DNA of 51,322 nt, from positions 1 to 51,322 of IMG/VR virus record IMGVR_UViG_3300028829_003568. One strand, 5' to 3'. The notes below the pieces were generated by a model that saw nothing but the letters and a program-made list of their open reading frames with translations, was not told where the DNA came from and ran no database searches. Source of the stretch: a virus. Numbering within the stretch: position 1 is the stretch's first letter; every line of letters begins with the position of its first letter. Both the position numbers and the translations under genes were made by a program. Below, in pieces: positions 15,695 through 24,496 of this stretch.

Positions 15695-16444
15695 ATGAGT
15701 ACCAGAGATATAGTGCAAGACATTGTTAAGCACACAGCCGGACTAGGCTTTATTACATCAGTAAAAGTCACAGGAACAAATGAATCAACTACACTTGACG
15801 CCATGGATGCAGATCGTACAGTTATTCTACAAGCAAAATTACACAACACAGTTGAAGAATTCAATGGTGAGTTTGGACTAGGCAACTTAGGTTTCTTAGC
15901 AGGTGTTACTGCATTAAGTAACTATCAAGCAGAAGATTCTACAGTAGATGTTGTAGCACGAGATCGTAATGGAGTTTCAAGTCCAGATCATTTGATGTTT
16001 AAAGATGTAGATGGCAACACAGATCAGTATCGCTTTATGAGTAAAGAGATTATTGAACAAACATTACAAACTGTAAAGTTTAAGGGTGTTGAGTGGGATG
16101 TTACACTAGAACCTACTAAAGCAAAAGTAAATGAACTACAACAAGTAGCAGGCATTTACGGAGGCATTGAACCTAACTTTACTGTTAAGACAGAAGGCAC
16201 AGACTTAATTGTAACAGTAGGTGCAGCTGACGGATCATTTACAGGTAAGCGTACATTTGCAAAAAATGTAACTGGTGAGATTACAGAAGGTTATGCATGG
16301 CCACTAGCACAAGTATTAGCAATCCTAAAACTAGGAATGTCAGGAACATGTGTAATGCAAATTAGTAAAAAAGGCGCATTGATGATTTCAGTTGATTCTG
16401 GAATTGGCAAGTACGATTACATTTTACCAGCACTTACAGTATAA
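15695..16444 (+). CDS. Probable DNA polymerase sliding clamp (gp45-like)
   Basis: The 249-residue protein is beta-rich and about the length of T4 gp45 (228). The segment EEFNGEFGLGNLGFLAGVTAL (about 54-74) matches the gp45 region reading DF...DLNGFLGILSL, and the C-terminus (KYDYILPAL) resembles gp45 endings. gp45 trimers tether the polymerase to DNA and activate late transcription. Its own strong promoter fits an essential early gene. Overall identity looks low, so this is a pattern-based call. An upstream ATG at 15690 would encode only Met-Ile before a stop overlapping the real start. Confidence 0.65.
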   Translation: MSTRDIVQDIVKHTAGLGFITSVKVTGTNESTTLDAMDADRTVILQAKLHNTVEEFNGEFGLGNLGFLAGVTALSNYQAEDSTVDVVARDRNGVSSPDHLMFKDVDGNTDQYRFMSKEIIEQTLQTVKFKGVEWDVTLEPTKAKVNELQQVAGIYGGIEPNFTVKTEGTDLIVTVGAADGSFTGKRTFAKNVTGEITEGYAWPLAQVLAILKLGMSGTCVMQISKKGALMISVDSGIGKYDYILPALTV

Positions 16445-16455
16445 GAGAATAGAAT

Positions 16456-17949
16456 ATGGCAGACAGAAAAGATCTAACAACTAGTAATAAAGACTACAGT
16501 GTGTTCTTGCCGAGCATCAGTAGTTTCTATTCTAAGTTCATAGCACAAGCACAAAAGCGTCCAGACTTTGTTAAGCCTGAACGTATGCCTAAAGGCTTTG
16601 AATATGGGATAGATGGCTTTGACTTTTTAAAACCCAAAGACAATTATTACAATTACAAGTGGGGTCTTTACTCTGCCGGACATGCCACTCGAGACACAGT
16701 TAAGAGTGACGAACAGGAACCAATGATCCAAAAGCGTGACAGGGAGAATAGTTTTATCCTTGGCGATAGTGGTGGGTTCCAGATTGCTACAGGTGTAATC
16801 AAATGTGATTGGCCTAACTTTAAAACAGATGATGACTTGCGTAAAACAATTCTAAATTGGTTAGAGCATACCGCAGATTATAGTATGGTACTCGATATTC
16901 CTACATTGGCAGCGGCACCACCGCTTAATGCTAAAACAGGATTAACTGACTGGGTTGATTGTTTGGAATACACAATGTTTAATAACGATTACTTTGTTCG
17001 TAACAGGCAAGGTAAAACTAAGTTCTTAAATGTATTGCAAGGCAACAATGAACAACAAGCAGATGATTGGTATGCAGCAGTTAAGCATTATCCATTTGAA
17101 GGTTGGGCAATGGCTGGTTACAACATGAAGCAATTACATCTTGCATTACGCAGACTTATTGTTATGCGTGATGAGAAGATGCTTGATCCAGGTAGAGATT
17201 TAATTCACTACTTGGGTACAAGTAAATTGAATTGGTCTTGTATATTTACAGCAATTCAGCGTAACATCAGAGAAACTATTAACCCTAACATGATGGTAAC
17301 ATATGATGCAGCAAGCCCTTTTATTACTACTGCTAAAGGTCAAGCGTATACACAACATGTACACAGGAATAATAAGTTTAGTTATGTTATGGAACAAGCA
17401 GTAGACGATAAACGTTTTCAGCACAGTGAAATACCTTTCCCATTTAACAGTCCTATTGGAGAGCGTATGAACATGGGTGACTTATGTTACATGGGTCCAG
17501 GTATGCTGAACAAGTTAGGCAAAGAAGGTAAAACAAGTTGGGATAGTTTCTCATACTTCTTGTTAATGGCACATAATGTTTATCAACACATTGAAGCATG
17601 TCAACGTGCTAATACATTAGCCGACATTGCTACAACAAGATATAAGCCTAGTCACTTAGAATGGAATAAAGTTAAGCCTGGGCAAAGTGAATTTGATTTA
17701 TGGGTTCCACGTGATGTAATTTACGTTACTGAATTTGTAAACAAATTGTTTAAAAGCGAAACCCCGATGCAAATGTTAAATGAAGGCGAAGCAATGCTAA
17801 CACACTTCAGTGGTATGAAATCTATTAAAACATCACAAGGTGCATTTGATAGTTTATTTGATTCGGGAGATACAGTTCAAGAAGAGTCAGATGGAGAGTT
17901 TACATCAGAACAAGCCGAAGCGGCAGAGGACTTTTTAGAACACCTATAA
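16456..17949 (+). CDS. dpdA: DpdA: TGT-like 7-deazaguanine transglycosylase acting on DNA
   Basis: The 497-residue protein has tRNA-guanine transglycosylase landmarks: D104 in ILGDSGGFQ (general acid/base), a substrate-loop LNVLQGN (about 193-199), and D284 in VTYDAASP in the position of the nucleophile. These numbers are close to D102 and D280 of the well-studied bacterial enzyme. The rest diverges from tRNA enzymes and fits DpdA, which swaps guanine in DNA for a 7-deazaguanine base. FolE, QueD and QueE in the same window support a DNA-modification role. Directly downstream of the clamp gene, it could act at replication. The modified base itself cannot be read from the sequence. Confidence 0.8.
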   Translation: MADRKDLTTSNKDYSVFLPSISSFYSKFIAQAQKRPDFVKPERMPKGFEYGIDGFDFLKPKDNYYNYKWGLYSAGHATRDTVKSDEQEPMIQKRDRENSFILGDSGGFQIATGVIKCDWPNFKTDDDLRKTILNWLEHTADYSMVLDIPTLAAAPPLNAKTGLTDWVDCLEYTMFNNDYFVRNRQGKTKFLNVLQGNNEQQADDWYAAVKHYPFEGWAMAGYNMKQLHLALRRLIVMRDEKMLDPGRDLIHYLGTSKLNWSCIFTAIQRNIRETINPNMMVTYDAASPFITTAKGQAYTQHVHRNNKFSYVMEQAVDDKRFQHSEIPFPFNSPIGERMNMGDLCYMGPGMLNKLGKEGKTSWDSFSYFLLMAHNVYQHIEACQRANTLADIATTRYKPSHLEWNKVKPGQSEFDLWVPRDVIYVTEFVNKLFKSETPMQMLNEGEAMLTHFSGMKSIKTSQGAFDSLFDSGDTVQEESDGEFTSEQAEAAEDFLEHL

Positions 17950-17966
17950 AACAAAGGAGAATGTAT

Positions 17967-18173
17967 ATGGGAACAGGAACAATTAATAGTAAGAAAAGAC
18001 ATCTAGCACATCTAGTTGAAAAACATAGAGAACTTGACAAAGAAGTAACTATGTTATACAATAAACATATGAGCGATGATGTTGTTAAACCACTTAAATT
18101 GGACAAACTACATTTAAAGCAAGAAATAGCGTCCTTAACAGAAACAATAAACAATTTAGAAGCCGGAAAATAA
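17967..18173 (+). CDS. DUF465/YdcH-like small coiled-coil protein
   Basis: The start is taken at 17967, not 17961, because the AAGGAG site is 7 nt before 17967 and only 1 nt before 17961. The 68 residues match the DUF465 pattern: HLAHLVEKHRELDKEV, LYN, then KLDKLHLKQEIASL, forming a short helical hairpin. This family is common in proteobacteria and of unclear function, so the gene may have been captured from a host. Confidence 0.75.
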   Translation: MGTGTINSKKRHLAHLVEKHRELDKEVTMLYNKHMSDDVVKPLKLDKLHLKQEIASLTETINNLEAGK

Positions 18174-18174
18174 A

Positions 18175-18708
18175 ATGGAAAGAGATTATAGTTCAAGCAG
18201 TGATGTTACAGGTGTTACTTATTTTGTAGGTAATGAAATCGAACACACACTTGCATTTGGAAAGAAAACACTATTTGTAGTAGGCATACAAGATGCAGAC
18301 GAAATAATGGAAATGGCAGTAAAGAATAATGTTGAACACATTTACTTAGGTGCTAATCAAAGTTTTGAAATTACTGGAGAACATGGAACTGATGCCGAGC
18401 AAGCAGGTTGGGACCTAATGGTTAACTTGTGTATTGGTGCAGGCTATCTAGTCACGCTTGACTTTGATCTCGAAGATTTAGAATGGGTACAAGAAAGTGG
18501 TTACTCAGAAAACAATAATTTTATTCCAATGATCAGTGTTAAAGTTCCATACATTGAACAGTTGGGGTACAATGCTAACATTAAGATTGACGATGTTGAT
18601 TTTAATGCTACAAACAAAGGTGTATGGACACATTCAGTACACTCATTAATGGACCCTAAAAAGTTCACAAACTGGAACCAATATAAACAAGACGAAATAA
18701 TTGAATAG
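18175..18708 (+). CDS. Conserved hypothetical marine phage protein
   Basis: The 177-residue acidic alpha/beta protein has strands at TYFVGNEIEHT, KTLFVVGIQDADEI and HIYLGANQSF and a C-terminal HSVHSLMDPKKFTNW. From memory, the same sequence style occurs in several T4-like cyanophages without a known function. It starts 2 nt after the DUF465 gene. An enzyme is possible, as the conserved His/Asp/Asn are suggestive, but I cannot name a family. Confidence 0.65.
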   Translation: MERDYSSSSDVTGVTYFVGNEIEHTLAFGKKTLFVVGIQDADEIMEMAVKNNVEHIYLGANQSFEITGEHGTDAEQAGWDLMVNLCIGAGYLVTLDFDLEDLEWVQESGYSENNNFIPMISVKVPYIEQLGYNANIKIDDVDFNATNKGVWTHSVHSLMDPKKFTNWNQYKQDEIIE

Positions 18709-18717
18709 GAGAATGCT

Positions 18718-18924
18718 ATGACTAAGAAAATTCGTTTAACAGATGAAGCTAAAGATGAAGCTGATGTTCAAGTAACATTAGAATCTACTGAGGCTCCTGC
18801 AGGTAGTAACGATATAGTTGTAAGACAACTTATGAAATATCTAGAAGCTATTGATTGGAAACTATGGGAAATACTAAAAATCCAAAAGAAACTTGTAGAT
18901 AAGGAAGAGGATAATAATGCTTGA
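18718..18924 (+). CDS. Small acidic hypothetical protein
   Basis: The 68-residue protein has an acidic N-terminal half and a helical C-terminal half (VRQLMKYLEAIDWKLWEILKIQKKL). GGAG lies 9 nt upstream of the start, and the end overlaps the next gene by 8 nt. No family recognised. Confidence 0.55.
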   Translation: MTKKIRLTDEAKDEADVQVTLESTEAPAGSNDIVVRQLMKYLEAIDWKLWEILKIQKKLVDKEEDNNA

Positions 18925-19309
18925 TGTAACACAAAGACAAATATGGGTTACTTTTCAAAAGGAAGGTGTACACTTGTACCCTGCCGCTAAAGATGATCCA
19001 GCATTAGCAACAGGTGGATGGGATGATGTTTCATTCCTAGGTGTTGCACACAGGCATATCTTTCACTTCCGTGTAGCAATTGATGTATTCCACGATGACA
19101 GAGATATTGAATTTATTCAATTCAAACGTTGGTTGGAATCGTTGTATGCTTCAGATATATTAGAATTAAATCATCGTAGTTGTGAGATGATTGCAGAGGA
19201 ATTAGCACAGGAAATTCACAACAAGTATCCTGGACGTTCAATAACAATTAGTGTTGCAGAGGATAATGAGAACGGTGCAACAATGACTTTTAACCCTAAA
19301 CAAGGATGA
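18917..19309 (+). CDS. T-fold (QueD/PTPS-like) protein of marine phages
   Basis: The 130-residue protein aligns by eye with the last two thirds of the phage QueD at 32057. HRHIFHFRVAID matches the HLLHGYSLAF region, IEFIQFKRWLESLY matches VDFGGLKPLKAWLEDSF, SCEMIAEELAQEI matches GAEKFAEHAFNFA, and ISVAEDNENGA matches VKAECAEHGANSA. This suggests the tunnelling (T-fold) domain of pterin enzymes. The N-terminal Cys/His motif is altered, so activity may be changed or lost. Homologues are, from memory, frequent in cyanophages as hypothetical proteins. It sits between dpdA and folE. Confidence 0.5.
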   Translation: MLDVTQRQIWVTFQKEGVHLYPAAKDDPALATGGWDDVSFLGVAHRHIFHFRVAIDVFHDDRDIEFIQFKRWLESLYASDILELNHRSCEMIAEELAQEIHNKYPGRSITISVAEDNENGATMTFNPKQG

Positions 19310-19315
19310 CATATT

Positions 19316-19696
19316 ATGTCAGATGAAACAATAAAATACAAAACACCAGCAGTTAATAATCCCGGTACAGGTAATTATTTTAAACTAATGGGCTATTATA
19401 ATATCAATGATATTAAGTATGATTTACTTAAAATTATTGCTCCATATGATGGCTATATGTACAATGAAGTAGAAACTAATAAACTTATTAGTGTTTTTAA
19501 TTCATACTTGGGCGACTTAAAAAGAAGCTACAAGATCTTTTCTTTTGAAATTGCAAATACTGAAAAAGAAAATGCAATTACTTTTGATATCCAAATCAAA
19601 ATGCAAAAGGATAGAAGCCCTAAGAAGCTAAAAATTCACGTAGGTAAACTTTGGTACGAAGTAGACAGAGCCAAGGAAGCAGGTAAAGATGCGTAA
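19316..19696 (+). CDS. Hypothetical protein
   Basis: The 126-residue alpha/beta protein has a helical N-terminal half (IIAPYDGYMYNEVETNKLISVFNSYL) and a strand-rich C-terminal half (ENAITFDIQIKM, KKLKIHVG). It overlaps the glycosyltransferase gene by 8 nt. I do not recognise a family. Confidence 0.55.
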   Translation: MSDETIKYKTPAVNNPGTGNYFKLMGYYNINDIKYDLLKIIAPYDGYMYNEVETNKLISVFNSYLGDLKRSYKIFSFEIANTEKENAITFDIQIKMQKDRSPKKLKIHVGKLWYEVDRAKEAGKDA

Positions 19697-20870
19697 GCTA
19701 TTTTACATGGGCTTGGAACCCTACGAAGGCCGTTATACATTACAGTTGCAAGACTGGAGTGAAGCGGCTTTTAAAGAGCGTGGTATAGATTATGTAATCG
19801 TACCAGGCGAAACTATTGACAATACTAAATCAATTTCAGTTGGACAAGTGTTAGACGCACATGGGCGTTCATACTTTGGTATGAGCCAGCTCATGAACCT
19901 GGTACAAATGATGCGTAACGGAGAGTGCGGAGGAGAAGATGTAGTATTTTTTGAAGATATGTTTCAGCCAGGTATTGAAAGTCTTCCATATATTATGTGT
20001 CAGATTCCAGAAGAACAACGACCAAAGATTTATTTACGTTGTTTAGCACAAGCAGTGGACCCAGATGACTTTGTTCATGTATGGGGTATGAGCAAGTGGA
20101 TGTCTTTATACGAACAAATGTGTAATGAGATTCCTAATGTACATATTCTTGCAACCAATGAAGAAATGGTTGCACATATGCGTATTGCTAATTGGAATGC
20201 ACCTATCTATAATATTTCAGGTTTAAGTTTTGGCAAGAGGGAAGTGCTCTCCAGAATTAACAACCAAGTTAAGCCATGGACAGAACGCAGTGACAGAGTG
20301 GTATTTGCCGCACGTTTTGATCAGGAGAAGCAACCAGACTTCTTCATGGATGTTATTGAGATGGTGAAAGCTATTAATCCTAATATTGAATTCGCAGTAC
20401 TAAGTGGCGGACCGTTGCGTAGTAACAACGAAAAGTATTTGACTAGAGCTTTACAAATGGAAGCGGATGGCAAACTTACAATCCTAAAAGACTTACAGAA
20501 GAATGATTACTATAATGTAGTTAATGATTCTAAAGTAATGTTTAATTGTGCATTGCAAGACTGGGTATCTAATACAGTTAGTGAAGCAGATGCATTGGGT
20601 TGTAATGTTGTTTATCCTGCATACAGAAGTTTTCCAGAAACGTTTGCAAATGATCATACAAGACTTTATATGCCTTGGAGTAAGGAAGATGCAGTAAGTA
20701 AAATCCTAGCAGGAATTGAAGCACCAAGTGATAAGATGGGTAAGATTAGTGACCATACTAACGGCACTATTGATCGTATGCTTGACATCATGGAAGGCAG
20801 TTATAAACACAACAATTGGCTACGTAGTGGCAATAGATATCGTGACCACGTAGCAGAGGAGAAATATTAA
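19689..20870 (+). CDS. GT-B-fold glycosyltransferase
   Basis: The 393-residue protein has an N-terminal domain of unclear type and a C-terminal GT4-like domain: RVVFAARFDQEKQPDFFMDVI (about 203-223), IEFAVLSGG, a helix with YYNVVNDSKVMFNCALQDWVSNTVSEADALGC, then VVYPAYRSFPET. The E-rich loop before the small/Gly residues resembles the donor-nucleotide site of GT4 enzymes. It lies directly before galE, suggesting a UDP-sugar donor. The target could be DNA bases, virion protein or host glycan; nothing in the sequence decides. Confidence 0.7.
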   Translation: MRKLFYMGLEPYEGRYTLQLQDWSEAAFKERGIDYVIVPGETIDNTKSISVGQVLDAHGRSYFGMSQLMNLVQMMRNGECGGEDVVFFEDMFQPGIESLPYIMCQIPEEQRPKIYLRCLAQAVDPDDFVHVWGMSKWMSLYEQMCNEIPNVHILATNEEMVAHMRIANWNAPIYNISGLSFGKREVLSRINNQVKPWTERSDRVVFAARFDQEKQPDFFMDVIEMVKAINPNIEFAVLSGGPLRSNNEKYLTRALQMEADGKLTILKDLQKNDYYNVVNDSKVMFNCALQDWVSNTVSEADALGCNVVYPAYRSFPETFANDHTRLYMPWSKEDAVSKILAGIEAPSDKMGKISDHTNGTIDRMLDIMEGSYKHNNWLRSGNRYRDHVAEEKY

Positions 20871-20871
20871 T

Positions 20872-21870
20872 ATGAAAGTACTAGTAACAGGAGCAGGTGG
20901 GTATATAGGCTCACAGACATGTAAATTTCTAAGTGACAATGGACATAAAGTGGTAGGAGTTGATAGAAATAATCTTCGCCATAACTATTGCGTTAACAGT
21001 TATATTGGAAACTATGCAGACTTTGAAGTGCAACAGTTACTAGTAGACGTTGATAGCGTAGTTCATATTGGAGCAACAAGTTTAGTAGGACCTAGTGTTT
21101 TAGACCCTAGCAAATACTATAATAATAATGTTGTAGGCACACTAAAACTCCTAGATGCATGTAAGAATCAAGGTGTTAAAAGTTTTGTGTTTGCCAGTAG
21201 TGCGGCAACTTATGGAGAACCAGAAGGTGGTGTGTGTTTAGAAACAGAGCAACATACTCCTATGAATCCATATGGTTGGAGCAAACGTATGACAGAGATC
21301 ATGTTAAGTGATTATGCTACTGCATACGGAATTAATAGTGTTAGTTTGCGTTTCTTTAATGTTGCTGGTGCAGATACATTAATGGAAATGGGACAAGAAA
21401 AAGATGCTACTCATATTATTGCTATGTTAATTGAAAGAACTATGCAGGGTAAAGGATTTACATTATTTGGTGATAAATTTGATACACCTGATGGAACATG
21501 TGTACGTGACTATGTTCATGTAGAAGATGTTGCTAGCGGAATACACAAAGCAATTGAATATACAAATGCAAATGATGGCGCATATCGTTTTAACTTAGGC
21601 AACAAAGAAGGTTATAGTAATATGCAAATAGTAGAAGCAGTGAGACGTAACACTCCACTAGAACCTAATGTTACAATTGGACCAGCAAGGGATGGCGATC
21701 CTGCTACACTAGTGGCAAACACTATGTTAGCAAACGTAGAATTAAATTGGACACCAAGATATGATCTTGACACTATTGTTAAGACCGCATATAATTGGTA
21801 TAGAAAAAAACAAAATGACATCCACGTCATAAACTCGGAGAAGAAAAATGAGCAAGTCGAAACAAATTAG
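20872..21870 (+). CDS. galE: UDP-glucose 4-epimerase-like NAD-dependent sugar epimerase
   Basis: The 332-residue extended short-chain dehydrogenase has the NAD motif GAGGYIG (7-13), a FASSAATYG strand carrying the catalytic Ser/Thr, Y134-x3-K138 (YGWSK), the RFFNVAGA loop and the RDYVHVEDV segment, all as in GalE. It would interconvert UDP-glucose and UDP-galactose or a related pair. It follows a glycosyltransferase gene and overlaps folE by 23 nt. The exact sugar is not determined. Confidence 0.85.
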   Translation: MKVLVTGAGGYIGSQTCKFLSDNGHKVVGVDRNNLRHNYCVNSYIGNYADFEVQQLLVDVDSVVHIGATSLVGPSVLDPSKYYNNNVVGTLKLLDACKNQGVKSFVFASSAATYGEPEGGVCLETEQHTPMNPYGWSKRMTEIMLSDYATAYGINSVSLRFFNVAGADTLMEMGQEKDATHIIAMLIERTMQGKGFTLFGDKFDTPDGTCVRDYVHVEDVASGIHKAIEYTNANDGAYRFNLGNKEGYSNMQIVEAVRRNTPLEPNVTIGPARDGDPATLVANTMLANVELNWTPRYDLDTIVKTAYNWYRKKQNDIHVINSEKKNEQVETN

Positions 21871-22546
21871 AAACAAATTAGAAGAAGCAGGAATTAGATA
21901 TTGGGCAGGTGATAACATCAGCGAAGTATTACAAAATGGAGATAAAGCAGAATTGATAGATGAGGCAGCACTTGCCTTTGAAACAGTATTAGATACATTA
22001 GTTATTGATAGAAAAACAGATCCTAACAGTATGGATACTGCAAGACGTTTAGCAAAAATGTATTACAATGAATTAATGGTAGGTAGATATGAGGCTCCAC
22101 CACCTGCAACAGCATTTCCAAACGAACCAGATAATGTAACTAACGAAAAATATGATGGTATGTTAGTTGTACGCAGTGAACTTAAAAGTGTTTGCTCTCA
22201 CCATCATCAGCCAGTAACTGGTGTAGCATACATTGGTATTATTGCCGCTGATACACTAATTGGCTTATCTAAATATACACGTATCGCACAATGGTGTGCA
22301 AGGCGTGGCACACTACAAGAAGAACTTGCAATGGATATTTCACGTGAGATTATGAAAGTAACCAAGTCAGATGATGTAGGAGTTTACATTCAAGCAACAC
22401 ATGGTTGTTGTGAGAATAGAGGTATTATGGCAACTAGTAGTTTAACACAAACTACAGTTCTTAAAGGTGCATTCAAAAGCGATCCTGCAACTAAAGAAGA
22501 GTTCATGGATAACATTAAATTACAATCAGATTTCGCAGCTAAGTAG
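21848..22546 (+). CDS. folE: GTP cyclohydrolase I
   Basis: The 232-residue protein shows the FolE zinc site: C116 with H118/H119 in VCSHHHQP, and C187 in HGCCENRGI. The early helix, the PF-like segment (PVTGVAYIGII), SKYTRIAQWCARR and the DVGVYIQATH strand agree with the family. It converts GTP to dihydroneopterin triphosphate, the first step both of folate and of 7-deazaguanine synthesis. With QueD, QueE and DpdA in the window, the second use is likely. The start follows CGGAG and overlaps galE by 23 nt. Confidence 0.85.
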   Translation: MSKSKQIRNKLEEAGIRYWAGDNISEVLQNGDKAELIDEAALAFETVLDTLVIDRKTDPNSMDTARRLAKMYYNELMVGRYEAPPPATAFPNEPDNVTNEKYDGMLVVRSELKSVCSHHHQPVTGVAYIGIIAADTLIGLSKYTRIAQWCARRGTLQEELAMDISREIMKVTKSDDVGVYIQATHGCCENRGIMATSSLTQTTVLKGAFKSDPATKEEFMDNIKLQSDFAAK

Positions 22547-22556
22547 GAGATTACAA

Positions 22557-23075
22557 ATGGTTAACAAGGTACACTATACGTGGAAAGATATTGAGCATAT
22601 GATTGATACTATTAACAATCTTATGTTTGCAGACAACTGGCGCCCAGATTATATTGTAGGTATGACACGTGGTGGACTTGTGCCAGCAGTAATGATGTCA
22701 AACAAAACAGGCATTATGATGCATGCACTGGATGTAAGATTCAGAGACACAGATAGTAATTACAGTGGTCCAGAATCTAATACATGGATGGCCGAAGATG
22801 CATTAGCCAAAGGCAAGAAGATTTTAATTATTGATGATATTAATGATAGTGGCAAAACACTTAGTTGGATCAGAGAAGACTGGCAAGCAAGTATGGGTGG
22901 AGCCTCGTATGATGTTAGTGCATGGGGCGATACTGTTCGTACTGCCTGCTTAATAGACAACCAAGCAAGTGGATTTGATGGTATGGACTATACTGCATTA
23001 GAAATTAATAAAATGGAAGATGATGTATGGGTTGTGTTTCCATGGGAAGGCGAACGTGATTATGGTAGCACATAA
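22557..23075 (+). CDS. Type I phosphoribosyltransferase
   Basis: The start at 22557, after AGGAG, gives 172 residues. The PRPP-binding loop is ILIIDDINDSGKT (89-101), and the first loop is VGMTRGGLVPA (34-44). The length and motifs fit the small hypoxanthine/xanthine-guanine PRTase type. It would make or salvage a nucleotide from PRPP and a base. Placed between folE and a 2OG oxygenase, it may serve purine or deazapurine salvage, but base specificity is not visible. Confidence 0.75.
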   Translation: MVNKVHYTWKDIEHMIDTINNLMFADNWRPDYIVGMTRGGLVPAVMMSNKTGIMMHALDVRFRDTDSNYSGPESNTWMAEDALAKGKKILIIDDINDSGKTLSWIREDWQASMGGASYDVSAWGDTVRTACLIDNQASGFDGMDYTALEINKMEDDVWVVFPWEGERDYGST

Positions 23076-24240
23076 TCATAATATATCAAAGATATTAAAT
23101 ACTCCTGATTTCTTATTACCTTGGGAACATAAAATAATACGAAATGCTTTTGACAAAGAAACAGTTGATTCTTTATTAGAAGTACTTAATACAGTAGATT
23201 GGAATAATGTTTCAAAAGATCGTTTTGCAGAAGGAATCCAAGCAAAATTTATATCACAGGATTTTGTTGAACTATTGCCACCTTCACTTGCTAAAGATGT
23301 ATTACAAGAATTAAACGGATGGGCAACACATGAATTATTACTTCAGCATTACAACATAGATTATAGCACTGGATATGAAGCTAGTCTTGTATTTGATTGG
23401 TGTCAACCAAACGGATCTAATGATAAACATAACGATACAGGTCCACGTAAAGATACATTAACATTACAATATTATTTACAAATTGATGATGAAACACGAA
23501 CATTGCATTTAGATGACTTTGATACTCGTGCAACTTCAGGTGATGCAGTTATATTTAAAAGCACACCACAAGCAATGCATAGTTTCAAAGCAGGCAAAGG
23601 AAATAGATTTAGTCTACGTTTACGTATAGGAACTAACATATTGAACCCAAAAATTATACAAAATAAAAGTAATAGCAAAGTTGGAGTGTTAATTGATTGT
23701 AAAGACATGGAAAGTAATAGCTTACATGAACTATTAGAAGTTAACTTAGGCGCAGTAACTTATAGAAATTTAATTCAAAATGGATTTACTAATATAGTAA
23801 CTTTTAGAGAACGTGAAGATTATGAATCAGCAAGAGATTTATTAAAAGAACACGGAGTAGAAAGAATACTAATGGTATTTGCAGGTGCAACAGTTGATAA
23901 CACAACACTGGCTCAAGTATATGCGGCAAAGCATATTACTGCACCAATTGATAATGATGAAGTACTGAGACAATTTGTAGTGTTTGATACTAGCGACAGT
24001 GACTTTGATATTGTTGGAGATTACTTAGGTAATGTTAAAGATAAAATAACACACGCTGATATGATGGATTTAGGTATTGCATTGTTACATCCAGATGATG
24101 AAAGTATAGACTTTCTTGGAGAGATAAGTGAATACATGATACCAAGTACAGCTCTAGAACATAAATTAAGTGAATACGATAAAGAACTGGCAGGAATAAT
24201 TAAGCAAAGAGTAGGAAAAATACAATATGGCGAAGTTTAA
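23062..24240 (+). CDS. 2OG-Fe(II) oxygenase with an unknown C-terminal domain
   Basis: The start at 23062 overlaps the previous gene by 14 nt and gives 392 residues. The N-terminal half has the oxygenase facial triad: H123-N-D125 in DKHNDTG, and H173 in AMHSFKAGKGNRFSLRLR, with an Arg ten residues on for 2-oxoglutarate. The second half (about 195-392) contains alternating strands and helices (KVGVLIDCKDM, ILMVFAGATVD, FVVFDTSDSDFD) and fits no family I know. The end overlaps the next gene by 14 nt. Substrate unknown. Confidence 0.7.
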   Translation: MVAHNHNISKILNTPDFLLPWEHKIIRNAFDKETVDSLLEVLNTVDWNNVSKDRFAEGIQAKFISQDFVELLPPSLAKDVLQELNGWATHELLLQHYNIDYSTGYEASLVFDWCQPNGSNDKHNDTGPRKDTLTLQYYLQIDDETRTLHLDDFDTRATSGDAVIFKSTPQAMHSFKAGKGNRFSLRLRIGTNILNPKIIQNKSNSKVGVLIDCKDMESNSLHELLEVNLGAVTYRNLIQNGFTNIVTFREREDYESARDLLKEHGVERILMVFAGATVDNTTLAQVYAAKHITAPIDNDEVLRQFVVFDTSDSDFDIVGDYLGNVKDKITHADMMDLGIALLHPDDESIDFLGEISEYMIPSTALEHKLSEYDKELAGIIKQRVGKIQYGEV

Positions 24241-24496
24241 AACAGGTGGAACTTTTAGTGTAAAACAATCATACACTGATGAACAACTTACTGCATATAC
24301 AATAGGAAGTAACAATGTAACTCTAGCAGAGCCTATGCCTATAATTGATCCATACGAAGAAAAAATAAAAGATGCACATTTTAAAATTGAAATACTAACA
24401 GAACTACTTGAAGAGATGGGAGTAGATGTTAGCAAACGAATAGAAGAAAAACTATTTCTAAATAAACTTTCAGGAGAAGACAATGGCAAAGTATGA
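24227..24496 (+). CDS. Small hypothetical protein
   Basis: The 89-residue protein has a polar N-terminal half and a helical, amphipathic C-terminal half (YEEKIKDAHFKIEILTELLEEM). It overlaps both neighbours by 14 nt, which supports translation. No family recognised. Confidence 0.55.
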   Translation: MAKFKTGGTFSVKQSYTDEQLTAYTIGSNNVTLAEPMPIIDPYEEKIKDAHFKIEILTELLEEMGVDVSKRIEEKLFLNKLSGEDNGKV

